Below are positions 31,181-42,098 of a stretch of DNA of 64,000 nt, in pieces (position 1 is the first letter of the stretch; each line of letters begins with the position of its first letter). Below the pieces are notes generated by a model. The model ran no database searches. It was not told the origin of the DNA and saw nothing but the letters and a program-made list of their open reading frames with translations. The DNA is from Vibrio sp. S17_S38 (GTDB lineage Bacteria; Pseudomonadota; Gammaproteobacteria; Enterobacterales; Vibrionaceae): assembly GCF_014694375.1 (NCBI RefSeq), contig NZ_JAAUWW010000001.1:1-64000 (forward strand), in the 5' to 3' direction. A program made the translations under genes and the position numbers.

Positions 31181-31210
31181 TTACTTTTACTTTTACTTTT
31201 ACTTTTACTT
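31177..31210. repeat. Hexanucleotide tandem repeat (ACTTTT), 5.7 copies
   Basis: Perfect head-to-tail copies of ACTTTT lie between the emrB-like stop and its terminator. Not in a coding region, so copy number would only change the length of the 3' untranslated part. Confidence 0.95.
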
Positions 31211-31220
31211 AGGCAAATTA

Positions 31221-32738
31221 TTAATCTCTAGCTCGCTTGAGTAAAAACAACAATGGCAGCATGATAAAACATACAAACATCATTAAACGATAATCTTGTA
31301 AATACCCTAAAATAGCCGCTTGTCGATTCACTTCTGCATCAATCGACATTAATCCAACCTGTGTAGATATATCGTACATGCCATGCTCCGAAGCCATCTT
31401 TAACGGCAAACTGAATGAGGTAATATACTGAGAAAATGTCTCATGGTTAATCTGTACCCGGTGGGCTAAATACGTTGTTACAACCGAGATCCCAATACTG
31501 CTGCCAATATTACGTATCAAACTGAATAACGCCGTACCTTCGGTTCTAAATTTAGGTGCTAAAGTCGAGAAAGCCATAGTTGATAATGGTACAAAAACTA
31601 AACCCAAACCTAAGCCTTGTATTACACCAGTTCTAACAATATCCCAAGAGCTGATTTCTGCAGTGAAAAGCGTCATTTCCCAAAGCGAGAGAATCATCAA
31701 TAAGACTCCAACCACCATTAAATAACGTAAATCAACTTTCCGAGCTAAATGACCAACAATCAGCATACCGATCATGGTACCAAAGCCACGTGGGGTCAAT
31801 AGAAGACCAACATCTAGCACAGGGTATCCCATTAAGCTTTGCATAAACGGTGGCAATAATGCCATGGTTGCTAGCAACACAATCCCCATCATAAACCCGA
31901 CAATTAAACCAACCACAAAATTCCTATCTTTAAACATGATAGGATCTAAGAAAGGCTTTTTGGCGGTAAACATGTGGACAAGAAACATATAAAAGGCTAA
32001 TCCAGCTAAAACGGCTTCAATTACAATTTCCATACTTGAAAACCAATTTTGAGATTCACCTCGATCTAAAAATAATTGTAATGACCCAATCGCAATACCA
32101 ATTAGCGCAAAGCCAAAGATATCAAACTTTCTTTTCGCTTCAATGCTGGTTTCTTTCACATACGCGGCAATACCAAACCACGCTAAAGCACCAAAGGGGA
32201 TGTTAATGTAAAACACCCAACGCCAATTATAATACTCTGTTAACCAGCCGCCGAGCGAAGGTCCCAATATCGGACCTACCATAACTCCGACACCCCACAT
32301 TGCCATCGCAGAACCATGCTGTTCTTTAGGATAAGTATCAAGCAATACAGCTTGTGAAAGTGGTACCAGACTCGCGCCAAATATACCTTGCAGCAAGCGA
32401 AATAGAATAATCTGATCCAACGACTGAGCTGCGCCGCACAATGCAGATGCAATCGTGAAACCAATAACCGAGTAAATAAATAATCGTTTACGACCAATTT
32501 TTGCAGCCACAAAACCTGTTAATGGCATGGCAATGGCTGACGCAACAATATAAGACGTTAATACCCATGAAATTTGATCTTGAGTCGCCCCCATCGCTCC
32601 TTGCATGTGTGGCAAAGCAACATTGGCAATAGTGGTATCCAATGCTTGCATAATAGTGGCAAGCATAACGGAAAAAGTAATTAGAAGCCTTTTCGAACCT
32701 TCATCTTTTTCCGGTTGACTCGCTGTAATCTGATTCAT
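31221..32738 (-). CDS. EmrB/QacA-type multidrug efflux MFS transporter (DHA2, 14 TMS)
   Basis: 505 residues with 14 membrane helices. Drug:proton antiporter signatures are visible: LDTTIANVALPHMQGAMG in helix 1 and WGVGVMVGPILGPSLGGW (motif C) in helix 5. It should export hydrophobic toxic compounds, working with the adjacent EmrA-like adaptor and an outer-membrane channel coded elsewhere. Substrate range cannot be read from sequence. Last gene of the marR-emrA-emrB order. Confidence 0.93.
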   Translation of the reverse strand: MNQITASQPEKDEGSKRLLITFSVMLATIMQALDTTIANVALPHMQGAMGATQDQISWVLTSYIVASAIAMPLTGFVAAKIGRKRLFIYSVIGFTIASALCGAAQSLDQIILFRLLQGIFGASLVPLSQAVLLDTYPKEQHGSAMAMWGVGVMVGPILGPSLGGWLTEYYNWRWVFYINIPFGALAWFGIAAYVKETSIEAKRKFDIFGFALIGIAIGSLQLFLDRGESQNWFSSMEIVIEAVLAGLAFYMFLVHMFTAKKPFLDPIMFKDRNFVVGLIVGFMMGIVLLATMALLPPFMQSLMGYPVLDVGLLLTPRGFGTMIGMLIVGHLARKVDLRYLMVVGVLLMILSLWEMTLFTAEISSWDIVRTGVIQGLGLGLVFVPLSTMAFSTLAPKFRTEGTALFSLIRNIGSSIGISVVTTYLAHRVQINHETFSQYITSFSLPLKMASEHGMYDISTQVGLMSIDAEVNRQAAILGYLQDYRLMMFVCFIMLPLLFLLKRARD

Positions 32739-32762
32739 TTCGACCCCTTATTAATTATATAT

Positions 32763-33872
32763 TTAAAGGGAAAGATGACGAACATGCTCAGTGTCGACCG
32801 TTACTATTGCACTCATGCCTGCACGTAATTTCGGTGCATCTTTTTGTGCATCGATATAAATACGGATAGGTAAACGCTGAGTTACTTTTACCCAGTTGCC
32901 CGTTGCATTTTGCGCTGGAATAACTGAATACTCCGATCCCGTAGCAGGGCTGATACTTTTCACATGACCAGTCCATTGATAACCAGAAGCATAATCCACT
33001 TCAATATCTACCTTTTGTCCAACTTGGACATTCGACATTTCCTTCTCTGTGAAGTTAGCTTCGATCCATAAGTTATCATCAGCAATCAGTAACATGGTGG
33101 TTGTGTTGGGAGAAATATACTGACCTTTTTCAAGGACTTTCGATACAACTCCAGCCGCAGGTGCATAGATATTGACGTGATTCAGATCATTCTGTGCTTG
33201 TTCTAATTCGGCTTGGGCTAAATGGTATTTTGGATGAAGTTCAACTGGCGCTTGAGGATCGCCACCTAAGCTTTCAGCCACTTGGTCTAATTGTTTGTTC
33301 AACATATTGATCTGTAGTTCAAATAACAGTGTCTTTTGATGCGCCGAATCATATTCAGCAACCGATGCATAATTCTTTTTACGCAGATCATATTGGCGTT
33401 TTTCTTCTTTACGCGCGTAATCTAATTGGCTTTTTGCAACATCAATATTCGCTAATTTACTTTGATATTCAGCTTTGGTCGTTTCAAGGTCAGTGCGAAT
33501 ATCATTTAAATTGGCTTTTGCGCGATCAACGGCATATTGATATGGCTTAGGATCAATTTTAACTAATAAATCGCCAGCATTAACGTGTTGATTTTCAACA
33601 ACAGGGACAGCTATCACTCGGCCAGAAACTTCTGAACTAATCGGTGTTTTATTGGCTTTCACATAAGCGTTATCAGTCTCAACATAGCGACCGCCATGCA
33701 GATAGATAAAACCACTAGCGATAATTAATAAAAGAGGAATAACAAAAAGGAAAATGACACGTTTTGTTTTTTTCTTTGGTTTCCTAGGAGGCAACGTAGA
33801 TGCAACTTCAACCTGATGATCTTTGCTTAATTCAAGATCCGGTGATTCAGTATTAATTGGTTGGTTAGCCAT
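32763..33872 (-). CDS. EmrA-like HlyD-family membrane fusion protein
   Basis: 369 residues: cytoplasmic N-terminus, one membrane helix (about 42-60), a lipoyl-like half motif (GRVIAVPVVENQHVNAGDLLVKID), a long alpha hairpin (about 115-205), the second lipoyl half (IYAPAAGVVSKVLEKGQYI) and a beta-barrel domain. It bridges the inner-membrane pump and the outer-membrane channel. It starts 19 bases after the marR-family stop and is 24 bases before the emrB-like gene. Confidence 0.92.
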   Translation of the reverse strand: MANQPINTESPDLELSKDHQVEVASTLPPRKPKKKTKRVIFLFVIPLLLIIASGFIYLHGGRYVETDNAYVKANKTPISSEVSGRVIAVPVVENQHVNAGDLLVKIDPKPYQYAVDRAKANLNDIRTDLETTKAEYQSKLANIDVAKSQLDYARKEEKRQYDLRKKNYASVAEYDSAHQKTLLFELQINMLNKQLDQVAESLGGDPQAPVELHPKYHLAQAELEQAQNDLNHVNIYAPAAGVVSKVLEKGQYISPNTTTMLLIADDNLWIEANFTEKEMSNVQVGQKVDIEVDYASGYQWTGHVKSISPATGSEYSVIPAQNATGNWVKVTQRLPIRIYIDAQKDAPKLRAGMSAIVTVDTEHVRHLSL

Positions 33873-33891
33873 AAATAAATAATTCCAAAGT

Positions 33892-34314
33892 TTAATAAGA
33901 TGACAAATTGTTACGTATACGTTCTAACGATTGGTTGAAAGCTTCGATTTCTTGCTCCGACAAACCTTCAAGTGCTCTTCCCCACACACGAAAACTGGCT
34001 GATTTGATTCGTTCTAATTCAGATTGCGCTGCAGGTAATAAATAAATTAAGTACGCTCTTCGATCACACGGATTAGCTCGGCGTTCAATCAATCCGTCTT
34101 CAACAAGCTGGTCGATAATTCTTCCTAACGTCATTGGTTTAATTTCAAGTAATTCTGCTAATTCAACTTGCTTTATACCTTCATGTCTCGATATCAAACC
34201 TAACGCTCTTGCTTTTGCGAGTGTCATTTGCCCCATCGATGGGTCTTTCTGAAATTCTTTCCGTACCAAACGTGATACATCAGAAAGTAAATATCCAATA
34301 GGTGCTCTGGTCAT
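33892..34314 (-). CDS. MarR-family transcriptional regulator
   Basis: 140 residues with a winged helix-turn-helix: recognition part KQVELAELLEIKPMTLGRIIDQL and wing IERRANPCDRRAYLIYLL. Probably a repressor of its own operon, as for EmrR/MprA, released by pump substrates. The promoter upstream has a 13-base palindrome in its spacer. First gene of the efflux operon; AAGG precedes the ATG. Confidence 0.92.
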   Translation of the reverse strand: MTRAPIGYLLSDVSRLVRKEFQKDPSMGQMTLAKARALGLISRHEGIKQVELAELLEIKPMTLGRIIDQLVEDGLIERRANPCDRRAYLIYLLPAAQSELERIKSASFRVWGRALEGLSEQEIEAFNQSLERIRNNLSSY

Positions 34315-34431
34315 AAAACCTTCTATTTTAATAACTCATAAATTTACCCTTTTAAAATTGAAAGCTGTGCTCCAACTCTTTCAGGTATAAACCACTCAAA
34401 TATATTCTGCATTTTGACTTAACTAAAGCAT

Positions 34432-34460
34432 ATAGTAAGCATTGCTTATTAATTTTTCAA
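34432..34460 (-). promoter_or_regulatory. Promoter of the marR-emrAB operon
   Basis: On the minus strand TTGAAA and TACTAT are 17 bases apart (5/6 and 4/6 matches to the sigma-70 hexamers), about 120 bases before the marR-family start. Confidence 0.6.
34436..34448. promoter_or_regulatory. Palindromic operator within the marR promoter
   Basis: TAAGCA-T-TGCTTA is a perfect 13-base palindrome inside the spacer between the -35 and -10 hexamers, where a bound dimer would block RNA polymerase. A MarR-family dimer is the natural candidate. Confidence 0.55.
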
Positions 34461-34489
34461 CATAATACTGCACAAATGGACAATAAAAA

Positions 34490-34534
34490 ATAAAGCAAAA
34501 AAAATCGCTTATAACCAATAGGCTGTAAGCGATT
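34490..34534 (-). terminator. Terminator of the his operon
   Basis: On the minus strand AATCGCTTA pairs with TAAGCGATT across a 14-base loop, followed by TTTTTT, just past the hisIE stop. Confidence 0.72.
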
Positions 34535-34556
34535 CTTTAATCTCGTTTTCAAGCGT

Positions 34557-35215
34557 TTACTGATGACGCTCTTTTAATTTATTAATGACATCATTAAACG
34601 ACAAGCCTTGGTCTTGCAATAAAACAAACAAATGATACATCAAATCAGCAGATTCACAGATTAATTCCGCCTTGTCACCCGACGTTGCCGCAAGCGCGAC
34701 TTCAACGCCCTCTTCGCCCACTTTCTGCGAAATACGTTTGGTGCCACGGGCATACAAACTGGCAGTATAAGAAGACTCGGGATCGGCACTCTTGCGGGCA
34801 GCCAGTAACTGCTCAAGTTGATGAAGCCACACCAATTGGCTTTCTTCTTGTTGCTCATTATCAAAACAGGTTGTGGTTCCAGTGTGACAAGTCGGTCCGA
34901 TAGGATTCACTTTTACCAGTAATGTATCTTGATCACAATCGAGTGCCACATTCACCACATTTAATGAATTACCCGACTCTTCACCTTTAGTCCATAAACG
35001 TTGCTTCGTTCTTGAATAAAAAGTCACTAAACCCGTTTGCGCCGTTTTTTGCAACGCATCTTGGTTCATATAACCCAACATCAATACTTGGCTTGATTGA
35101 AAATCTTGTACCACGACAGGGACGAGTCCTTCGACCTTCTCCCAATTGATTCGACCTGTTAAAGCCTCATAATCAGACGCTTGAAATGTAGTTTTAAGGT
35201 TTAACGTAACGTTAC

Positions 35216-35219
<4 letters not shown>
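34557..35219 (-). CDS. hisI: Bifunctional phosphoribosyl-AMP cyclohydrolase / phosphoribosyl-ATP pyrophosphatase
   Basis: Fused HisI-HisE enzyme for steps 2 and 3 of histidine synthesis. 220 residues: HisI domain (about 25-125) with metal-site motifs [11 protein letters not shown] and [11 protein letters not shown], and HisE domain (about 125-215) with [20 protein letters not shown]. Last gene of the operon, overlapping hisF by four bases. Confidence 0.97.
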
Positions 35220-36720
<1,501 letters not shown>

Positions 36721-37386
36721 TTATAATTCAAGAAAATTTTGGATCAGTTTCGATCCTACTTTAGATGAACGTTCTGGGTGAAATTGCACCCCATAATAAT
36801 TACCGCGTTGGACGGCTGCGGTGAACGGATTGCCGTACTCACAACTGGCAATAGTGTAATCGCCCAATTGCATGGCATAACTGTGCACAAAGTAAAAATA
36901 GCTATCGGCTGCAATGCCTTTAAATAAAGGATGTCCATCCACAGATTTAAGGGTATTCCACCCCATGTGTGGCAATGGCAGATCGCCAGTATCCATTAAA
37001 CGGACTTCGCCATCACACAAGTCAAGACAAGAAACTTCTTGGCTACTTCCTTTCGATCCTTGCTGACCTTTTTCTTCAGAAAGTTTTCCAAGTAATTGCA
37101 TGCCTAAACAAATGCCCAATAACGGTTTTTCAACTTTTTTTACCAATTCGATCAAGTTACGTTCTTCAAGGTTCTTCATCGCTTCTGAAGCCGTACCGAC
37201 ACCAGGTAGAAATAGCTTATCTGCAGCAAGAACCACTTGAGGATCTTTTGAGATAGTGACTTCATAACCTAGACGTTCAATTGCAAATCGAACCGAAGAC
37301 ACATTGGAACAGCCGGTATCAATAATCACGACTTTTTGCTGCTGATTAAATTGGCTTGGCGATGACTCGAGTGTTTGACTCATCAC
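36721..37386 (-). CDS. hisH: Imidazole glycerol phosphate synthase, glutaminase subunit
   Basis: Class I glutamine amidotransferase that feeds ammonia to HisF. 221 residues with [11 protein letters not shown] (nucleophile Cys), and the His-Glu pair in [10 protein letters not shown]. Slightly longer than usual at the N-terminus, which could mean a later true start ([11 protein letters not shown] block). Overlaps hisB by four bases. Confidence 0.96.
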   Translation of the reverse strand: MMSQTLESSPSQFNQQQKVVIIDTGCSNVSSVRFAIERLGYEVTISKDPQVVLAADKLFLPGVGTASEAMKNLEERNLIELVKKVEKPLLGICLGMQLLGKLSEEKGQQGSKGSSQEVSCLDLCDGEVRLMDTGDLPLPHMGWNTLKSVDGHPLFKGIAADSYFYFVHSYAMQLGDYTIASCEYGNPFTAAVQRGNYYGVQFHPERSSKVGSKLIQNFLEL

Positions 37387-38456
37387 AACACCCCTTTACT
37401 ACTTGGTAATTCATTACCTTCAACTTTAATCGCTTGACGTAATGTACGACCGAAAGCTTTAAACAAACTTTCAATAATGTGATGATCATTATGGCCGGTT
37501 GAGGACAAGTGCAATGTACAAGCCAAGGTATCAGTCAATGAACGGAAAAAGTGCACCACCATTTCGGTTGAAAGCTCGCCCACTTGCTCGCGGCTAAATT
37601 CGGCCTCGAATTTCAAATACGGACGACCCGATAAATCCAAACCACATTGGGCTAAACATTCATCCATTGGCAAACTAAAACCAAAACGACCAATACCACG
37701 TTTGTCCCCTAAGGCTTCTTTCAACGCTTGACCTAACGCAAGCGCCGTATCTTCAATGGTATGATGATCATCAATATGCAAATCGCCTTGCACTTCAGCA
37801 ATGAGTTGGAATCCGCCATGAGTAGCAATTTGATCGAGCATGTGATCAAAAAATCCCATCCCGGTTGAAATTTTATTGCCACCCTGATCATCTAAGTTCA
37901 CCGAAATTTTAATGTCAGTTTCTTTAGTGGTACGAACAACCGTTGCTTTACGTGCATTAACGGTAAGATCTTTTAAGATATCCAGCCAATTCATACTTTC
38001 AGGATTATATTGAATCCCACGAATCGCCATATTTTCAGCAAGTTGTAAGTCCGTGATACGATCGCCGATTACCACAGAGGTTTTAAAATCCACTCTACCT
38101 GCTTGCAGATAATCTTTAACCATGCCTAATTTTGGCTTACGGCAAGAACAGTTATCAGCTTCAAAGTGTGGGCAAATCAACACATCATCAAACTTCACAC
38201 CTTGTGAACTGAAAATATCCATCATCATATCGTGAGGTGCATCGAAATCAGCTTGTGGGTAACTGTCAGTGCCTAGGCCATCTTGATTAGTCACCATCAC
38301 TAAACGGTAACCTGCATCTTGCAGCTTTAACAAAACAGGAACAACGTTGGGTTCAAATTTTAGTTTATCTAAACGATCCACTTGAAAATCAACCGGAGGC
38401 TCAACAATTAAGGTGCCATCTCGGTCGATAAAAAGAATTTTATTTGCTTGGCTCAC
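37383..38456 (-). CDS. hisB: Bifunctional histidinol-phosphatase / imidazoleglycerol-phosphate dehydratase
   Basis: 357 residues. The N-terminal HAD phosphatase domain (about 1-165) has the [13 protein letters not shown] nucleophile motif and zinc cysteines ([14 protein letters not shown]). The C-terminal dehydratase domain (about 168-357) has [16 protein letters not shown] and [11 protein letters not shown]. This fusion is typical of enteric and Vibrio relatives. Confidence 0.98.
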   Translation of the reverse strand: MSQANKILFIDRDGTLIVEPPVDFQVDRLDKLKFEPNVVPVLLKLQDAGYRLVMVTNQDGLGTDSYPQADFDAPHDMMMDIFSSQGVKFDDVLICPHFEADNCSCRKPKLGMVKDYLQAGRVDFKTSVVIGDRITDLQLAENMAIRGIQYNPESMNWLDILKDLTVNARKATVVRTTKETDIKISVNLDDQGGNKISTGMGFFDHMLDQIATHGGFQLIAEVQGDLHIDDHHTIEDTALALGQALKEALGDKRGIGRFGFSLPMDECLAQCGLDLSGRPYLKFEAEFSREQVGELSTEMVVHFFRSLTDTLACTLHLSSTGHNDHHIIESLFKAFGRTLRQAIKVEGNELPSSKGVL

Positions 38457-38486
38457 ATCGATTTCCTTCTCAGAGCTCTCGGTTGC

Positions 38487-39548
38487 TTAATTAGAAACCG
38501 AATTAATAGTAGTTACTGCATTACGAATAAAACTGAGGGTCTTCTCACACTCATCCCGATTGCCGATACTAATGCGAACACAGTCTTTAATTGGAGAATT
38601 ACGTAAGATAATACCGTTATCCCACGCAGCTTTAAATACAGCGTTACCATCGATAAATTTAACTAATAGGTAGTTGCCCCATCCATCAAATACTTCCACA
38701 CCTTCAAGCATCCCTAAACCCGCTTGTAAATAAGCTCGATTAGCGCTTAAATCCAATACTTGATATCGCATACGAGCAAGACCTGCAGCCGATAATGCTT
38801 GAGTCGCAATATCTGAAACCGGAACAGGCACAGGGTAAGGTGCTATCACTTTCGACAACACATCAATAATCGACGGATTAGCCAGCGTGAAGCCACAACG
38901 TAGACCCGCTAATGCAAAGGCTTTCGACATGGTGCGTAAAATCGCCAGGTTAGGATATTGAGCTAGCAAATCAACGGTTGAGGCTTCAGGGCAAAAATCA
39001 ATATAGGCTTCATCCATCACCACGATGGCTTTGTCTTGCGTCATATCAAGCAAACTAATAATGTCTTCACGTTTGATTAGGTTGCCCGTTGGATTATTGG
39101 GACTGCATACAAACACTAATTTAACATTGGCAAGATTAGCTTGAATGGTATCTAAATCGAGTTGCCATTCAGGTGTCAATGGAACGACTTTACGTTCGAC
39201 ACCCGACGTTTCCGCGCTGATCGCATACATTCCATATGTCGGTGGACAATATAAAATCGCATCTTCATTTGGCTCACAAAAAGCGCGAATTAAAAGCTCG
39301 ATACCTTCATCAGCCCCACGAGAGGTTAGCACTTGCTCAGGCGCTAACCCTGCATAAGCGGCATAACCATCAATTAATGCTTTTGGTTGGCATTCGCTAT
39401 AACGATTTAAACGTGAGAAATTCGTTTTATATTCGTTATCAAATGGAGATTCATTGGCATTAAGCCACACATCGCCACTGCCACCAATACGACGGGCAGA
39501 TAAATAAGGGGTTAACGCTTGAACTTGCTTACGAGCTAACTTTTCCAT
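38487..39548 (-). CDS. hisC: Histidinol-phosphate aminotransferase
   Basis: PLP enzyme of fold type I for step 7. 353 residues. Conserved features: WLNANESPF near the N-terminus, [10 protein letters not shown], and the PLP lysine in [16 protein letters not shown]. 30 bases upstream of hisB. Confidence 0.97.
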   Translation of the reverse strand: MEKLARKQVQALTPYLSARRIGGSGDVWLNANESPFDNEYKTNFSRLNRYSECQPKALIDGYAAYAGLAPEQVLTSRGADEGIELLIRAFCEPNEDAILYCPPTYGMYAISAETSGVERKVVPLTPEWQLDLDTIQANLANVKLVFVCSPNNPTGNLIKREDIISLLDMTQDKAIVVMDEAYIDFCPEASTVDLLAQYPNLAILRTMSKAFALAGLRCGFTLANPSIIDVLSKVIAPYPVPVPVSDIATQALSAAGLARMRYQVLDLSANRAYLQAGLGMLEGVEVFDGWGNYLLVKFIDGNAVFKAAWDNGIILRNSPIKDCVRISIGNRDECEKTLSFIRNAVTTINSVSN

Positions 39549-39561
39549 GTGATCCTCTTAC

Positions 39562-40899
39562 TTATCCATTGACTTGATTAGTTAATTTTTCCGTCCGGCT
39601 TAGCTTTTCCATACAACTAAGCTTTTCAATACGAATCGTCACCGCACGTTTATGCGCATCTAACCCTTCCGCTTCCGCCATGGTGACCACCGTATCTGCC
39701 AAGCCTTGCAAACCCTGCTGAGACAATTCTTGCACTGTCATTCGCTTCGAAAAATCCGCTAAACCTAAACTAGAGTATGTACGAGTGTAGCCATACGTTG
39801 GTAATACATGGTTTGTGCCTGAAGCATAATCGCCAACCGATTCTGGCGACCATTGGCCTAAGAAAATAGAACCAGCATTGTCTAGCAGAGGTAAGAGTTC
39901 ACGTGGGTTTCTAGTTTGAACGATCAAGTGTTCTGGACCGTAAGCATTCGAAATTGTGACACATTGAGTTAGCGACTCAGTGATCACAATAACACTTGAA
40001 CCTAGAGCTTGTTCCGCAATATCTGCGCGAGAAAGTAGTTTAAGTTGTTTTTGTAATGCATCTGCAACTTGATCGGCAATCATTGCCGATGGTGTCAATA
40101 ATACCACTTGAGAATCAGGACCATGTTCGGCTTGAGAGAGTAGATCTGCCGCGACAAAATCAGCATCTGCGGTTTCATCCGCAATCACTAACACCTCAGA
40201 AGGACCAGCAGGCATATCAATCGCTGCTCCGCGAAAATCATTACTGACTTGGCGTTTCGCTTCGGTCACAAAGGCGTTGCCTGGGCCAAATATTTTATCA
40301 ACTTTTGCTACTGTTTCAGTACCGTATGCCATTGCAGCTACCGCTTGAGCGCCACCAACATTGTAGACTTCATCAATATTACATAGTTTAGCAACATATA
40401 AGATCTCATCAGCAATTGGCGGCGGCGAACACAACACCACTTTGCGGCAACCCGCAATTTGCGCCGGAACGCCAAGCATTAATACCGTTGAAGGCAATGG
40501 TGCGCTACCACCGGGAATATACAAGCCCACTTTGTTAATGGAACGAGTAACGAGCTCACACACCACACCTGGTTGTGTCTCAACGCGTAACGGTTGAGCT
40601 TTTTGTGCTTGATGAAACATCGAAATATTTTTATGCGCTTGTTTCAATGCTTGTTTCATTTTATCTGATAAACGATTCGAAGCCGCTTCAATTTCTACCG
40701 CTGAGACTCGAATCGATTCAGGTACTACTTTATCAAATTTTTCAGTGAGCGCTTTCAAAGCGACATCACCCTCTTGCTGAACTTGCTTTAATACGCCCGT
40801 CACGATATCGGTAATATTTGCGCCATTACTAATCGCAGGACGCTCAAGTACACTATCTTGTTGCTCTTCACTTAATGATTGCCAAACCACTGTTTTCAT
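39562..40899 (-). CDS. hisD: Histidinol dehydrogenase
   Basis: Zinc enzyme for the last two oxidations to histidine. 445 residues: [46 protein letters not shown] and [14 protein letters not shown] signatures, and the zinc/base region [17 protein letters not shown]. The C-terminus beyond the usual end carries about 20 extra residues made of a sixfold-residue repeat ([18 protein letters not shown]), see 39574-39627. Confidence 0.97.
   Translation of the reverse strand: MKTVVWQSLSEEQQDSVLERPAISNGANITDIVTGVLKQVQQEGDVALKALTEKFDKVVPESIRVSAVEIEAASNRLSDKMKQALKQAHKNISMFHQAQKAQPLRVETQPGVVCELVTRSINKVGLYIPGGSAPLPSTVLMLGVPAQIAGCRKVVLCSPPPIADEILYVAKLCNIDEVYNVGGAQAVAAMAYGTETVAKVDKIFGPGNAFVTEAKRQVSNDFRGAAIDMPAGPSEVLVIADETADADFVAADLLSQAEHGPDSQVVLLTPSAMIADQVADALQKQLKLLSRADIAEQALGSSVIVITESLTQCVTISNAYGPEHLIVQTRNPRELLPLLDNAGSIFLGQWSPESVGDYASGTNHVLPTYGYTRTYSSLGLADFSKRMTVQELSQQGLQGLADTVVTMAEAEGLDAHKRAVTIRIEKLSCMEKLSRTEKLTNQVNG
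39574..39627 (-). repeat. Three imperfect 18-base repeats at the 3' end of hisD
   Basis: On the coding strand the units read GAAAAGCTTAGT..., GAAAAGCTAAGC... and GAAAAATTAACT..., giving [18 protein letters not shown]. They lie in frame just before the stop and extend the protein past its normal C-terminus. Confidence 0.8.
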
Positions 40900-40904
40900 A
40901 AGGC

Positions 40905-41801
40905 TTACTCCATCATCTTCTCAATTGGCAATACTAAAATTGAGCTTGCGCCTAATGCTTTCAAACCTTCCATCGTTTCCCAGAACAGGTTTTCAGTACT
41001 GACTAAATGTACGGCAACACGGTTTTTTTCTTGAGAAAGAGGCAGAACCGTAGGGTCTTCGGCTCCTGGTAACAGTTTTTTGATTTGCTCAAGCTTGTCT
41101 GATGGAGCATGAAGCATTATGTATTTAGATTCTTTCGCTTGAATAACACCTTGCATACGTGTGAGAAGCTTATCAATCAAGCTATTTTGTTCTTCCGAGA
41201 AATCACCAATACGTTGGATTAGTGTTGCTTTTGAACGGAAAATCACTTCAACTTCTTTTAAGCCATTCGCTTCAAGCGTTGCGCCAGTAGAAACTAAATC
41301 GGCAATGGCATCAGCAAGACCTGCGCGTGGAGCCACTTCAACCGATCCTGTTAACATACAAGTACTAAAATTGATACCTTGCTCATCCATATAACTTTTC
41401 AGCAAATGCGGATATGAACTTGCAATTCTCATTCCCGCTAAATCTTGTGGGCCGTTGTAAGATTGTTCTTTATCAATCGCGATAGATAAACGACATCCAC
41501 CAAAATCTAAGCGACGCAGTGCATTAAAAGTACAAGGTTCTCCCGATGCTTTACGATCAAGACGAACTTCCTCTAATTCATTCTCACCAATAAAACCTAA
41601 ATCAACAACACCATCCATGATTAAACCTGGAATATCATCATCACGAACGAGTAATAAATCGATTGGCATATTTTCACTGTGGACAACTAAACGTTCACCA
41701 GCAATATTAAATTTTACACCACATTTTTTAAGCAGAATCTGACACTCTTTACTTAAACGGCCTTTCTTTTGAATCGCAATTCTTAATCGTTTGTTTTGCA
41801 T
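40905..41801 (-). CDS. hisG: ATP phosphoribosyltransferase
   Basis: First and feedback-controlled enzyme of histidine synthesis. Starting at [16 protein letters not shown] gives 298 residues, the normal long-form length, with AGGGA seven bases upstream. Motifs: [26 protein letters not shown], and a C-terminal regulatory domain ([15 protein letters not shown] on). The longer open frame upstream runs through the attenuator and is not used. Confidence 0.98.
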   Translation of the reverse strand: MQNKRLRIAIQKKGRLSKECQILLKKCGVKFNIAGERLVVHSENMPIDLLLVRDDDIPGLIMDGVVDLGFIGENELEEVRLDRKASGEPCTFNALRRLDFGGCRLSIAIDKEQSYNGPQDLAGMRIASSYPHLLKSYMDEQGINFSTCMLTGSVEVAPRAGLADAIADLVSTGATLEANGLKEVEVIFRSKATLIQRIGDFSEEQNSLIDKLLTRMQGVIQAKESKYIMLHAPSDKLEQIKKLLPGAEDPTVLPLSQEKNRVAVHLVSTENLFWETMEGLKALGASSILVLPIEKMME

Positions 41802-41854
41802 TTTTCTATCCCTGTAAATTTGTTTTATTAATGTTATTAATAAACCGTCCAAAA

Positions 41855-41891
41855 TGAAAAAACCCCCGGAGAGAATACTCTTCCGAGGGTT
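41855..41891 (-). terminator. his operon attenuator terminator
   Basis: On the minus strand AACCCTCGGAAGAG pairs with CTCTCCGGGGGTT, followed by TTTTTT, between the leader peptide gene and hisG. Upstream is a competing stem, CCGGAAG with CTTCCGG at 41914-41933, as expected for a transcription attenuator. Confidence 0.88.
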
Positions 41892-41913
41892 TGAATCTGT
41901 TACTGATTCAGCA

Positions 41914-41933
41914 CCGGAAGAGATATCTTCCGG
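41914..41933 (-). promoter_or_regulatory. Alternative (pause/anti-terminator) stem of the his leader
   Basis: CCGGAAG and CTTCCGG form a seven-base stem around six bases, lying 10 bases past the leader peptide stop. Its arm can also pair with the terminator's left arm region (CGGAAGAG), which would allow the switch. Confidence 0.6.
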
Positions 41934-41943
41934 ATGCATACAC

Positions 41944-42003
41944 TCACCCGCAAGATATAACAGGATGATGGTGATGATGAATGTTCATATCAAATGTACG
42001 CAT
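41944..42003 (-). CDS. hisL: his operon leader peptide
   Basis: A 19-residue peptide, [19 protein letters not shown], with five consecutive histidine codons. Ribosome stalling there when charged tRNA-His is scarce would let the downstream RNA avoid the terminator. Position, just upstream of two alternative hairpins and hisG, is as in E. coli, where the run is seven histidines. Confidence 0.95.
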   Translation of the reverse strand: MRTFDMNIHHHHHPVISCG

Positions 42004-42040
42004 AAGTTTTCACTTTCTTATCAGTTTGTATGAGCTTCAC

Positions 42041-42067
42041 ATTATCGAAGCTGCGTGTTTTTTTCAA
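42041..42067 (-). promoter_or_regulatory. Possible his operon promoter
   Basis: On the minus strand TTGAAA and GATAAT are 15 bases apart, about 40 bases before hisL. The spacing is short for a sigma-70 promoter, so exact hexamers are uncertain. Confidence 0.35.
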
Positions 42068-42098
42068 CTATTAATTGAATTATTTTTTATAAGGTTAA

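Noticed and set aside
31177..31210. Tandem array considered as CRISPR
   Set aside because: Units are six bases with no spacers, so it is a simple tandem repeat.
41802..41939. Longer reading frame for hisG reaching into the leader region
   Set aside because: It runs through the attenuator hairpins, has no ribosome site, and family length and the AGGGA site support the start at 41801.
42065..42090. Weak inverted repeat TTCAAC/ATTGAA between the NhaC-type gene and hisL considered as a terminator for the antiporter
   Set aside because: On the antiporter's strand the stem is followed by A's rather than T's, the stem is short, and it overlaps the his promoter region.
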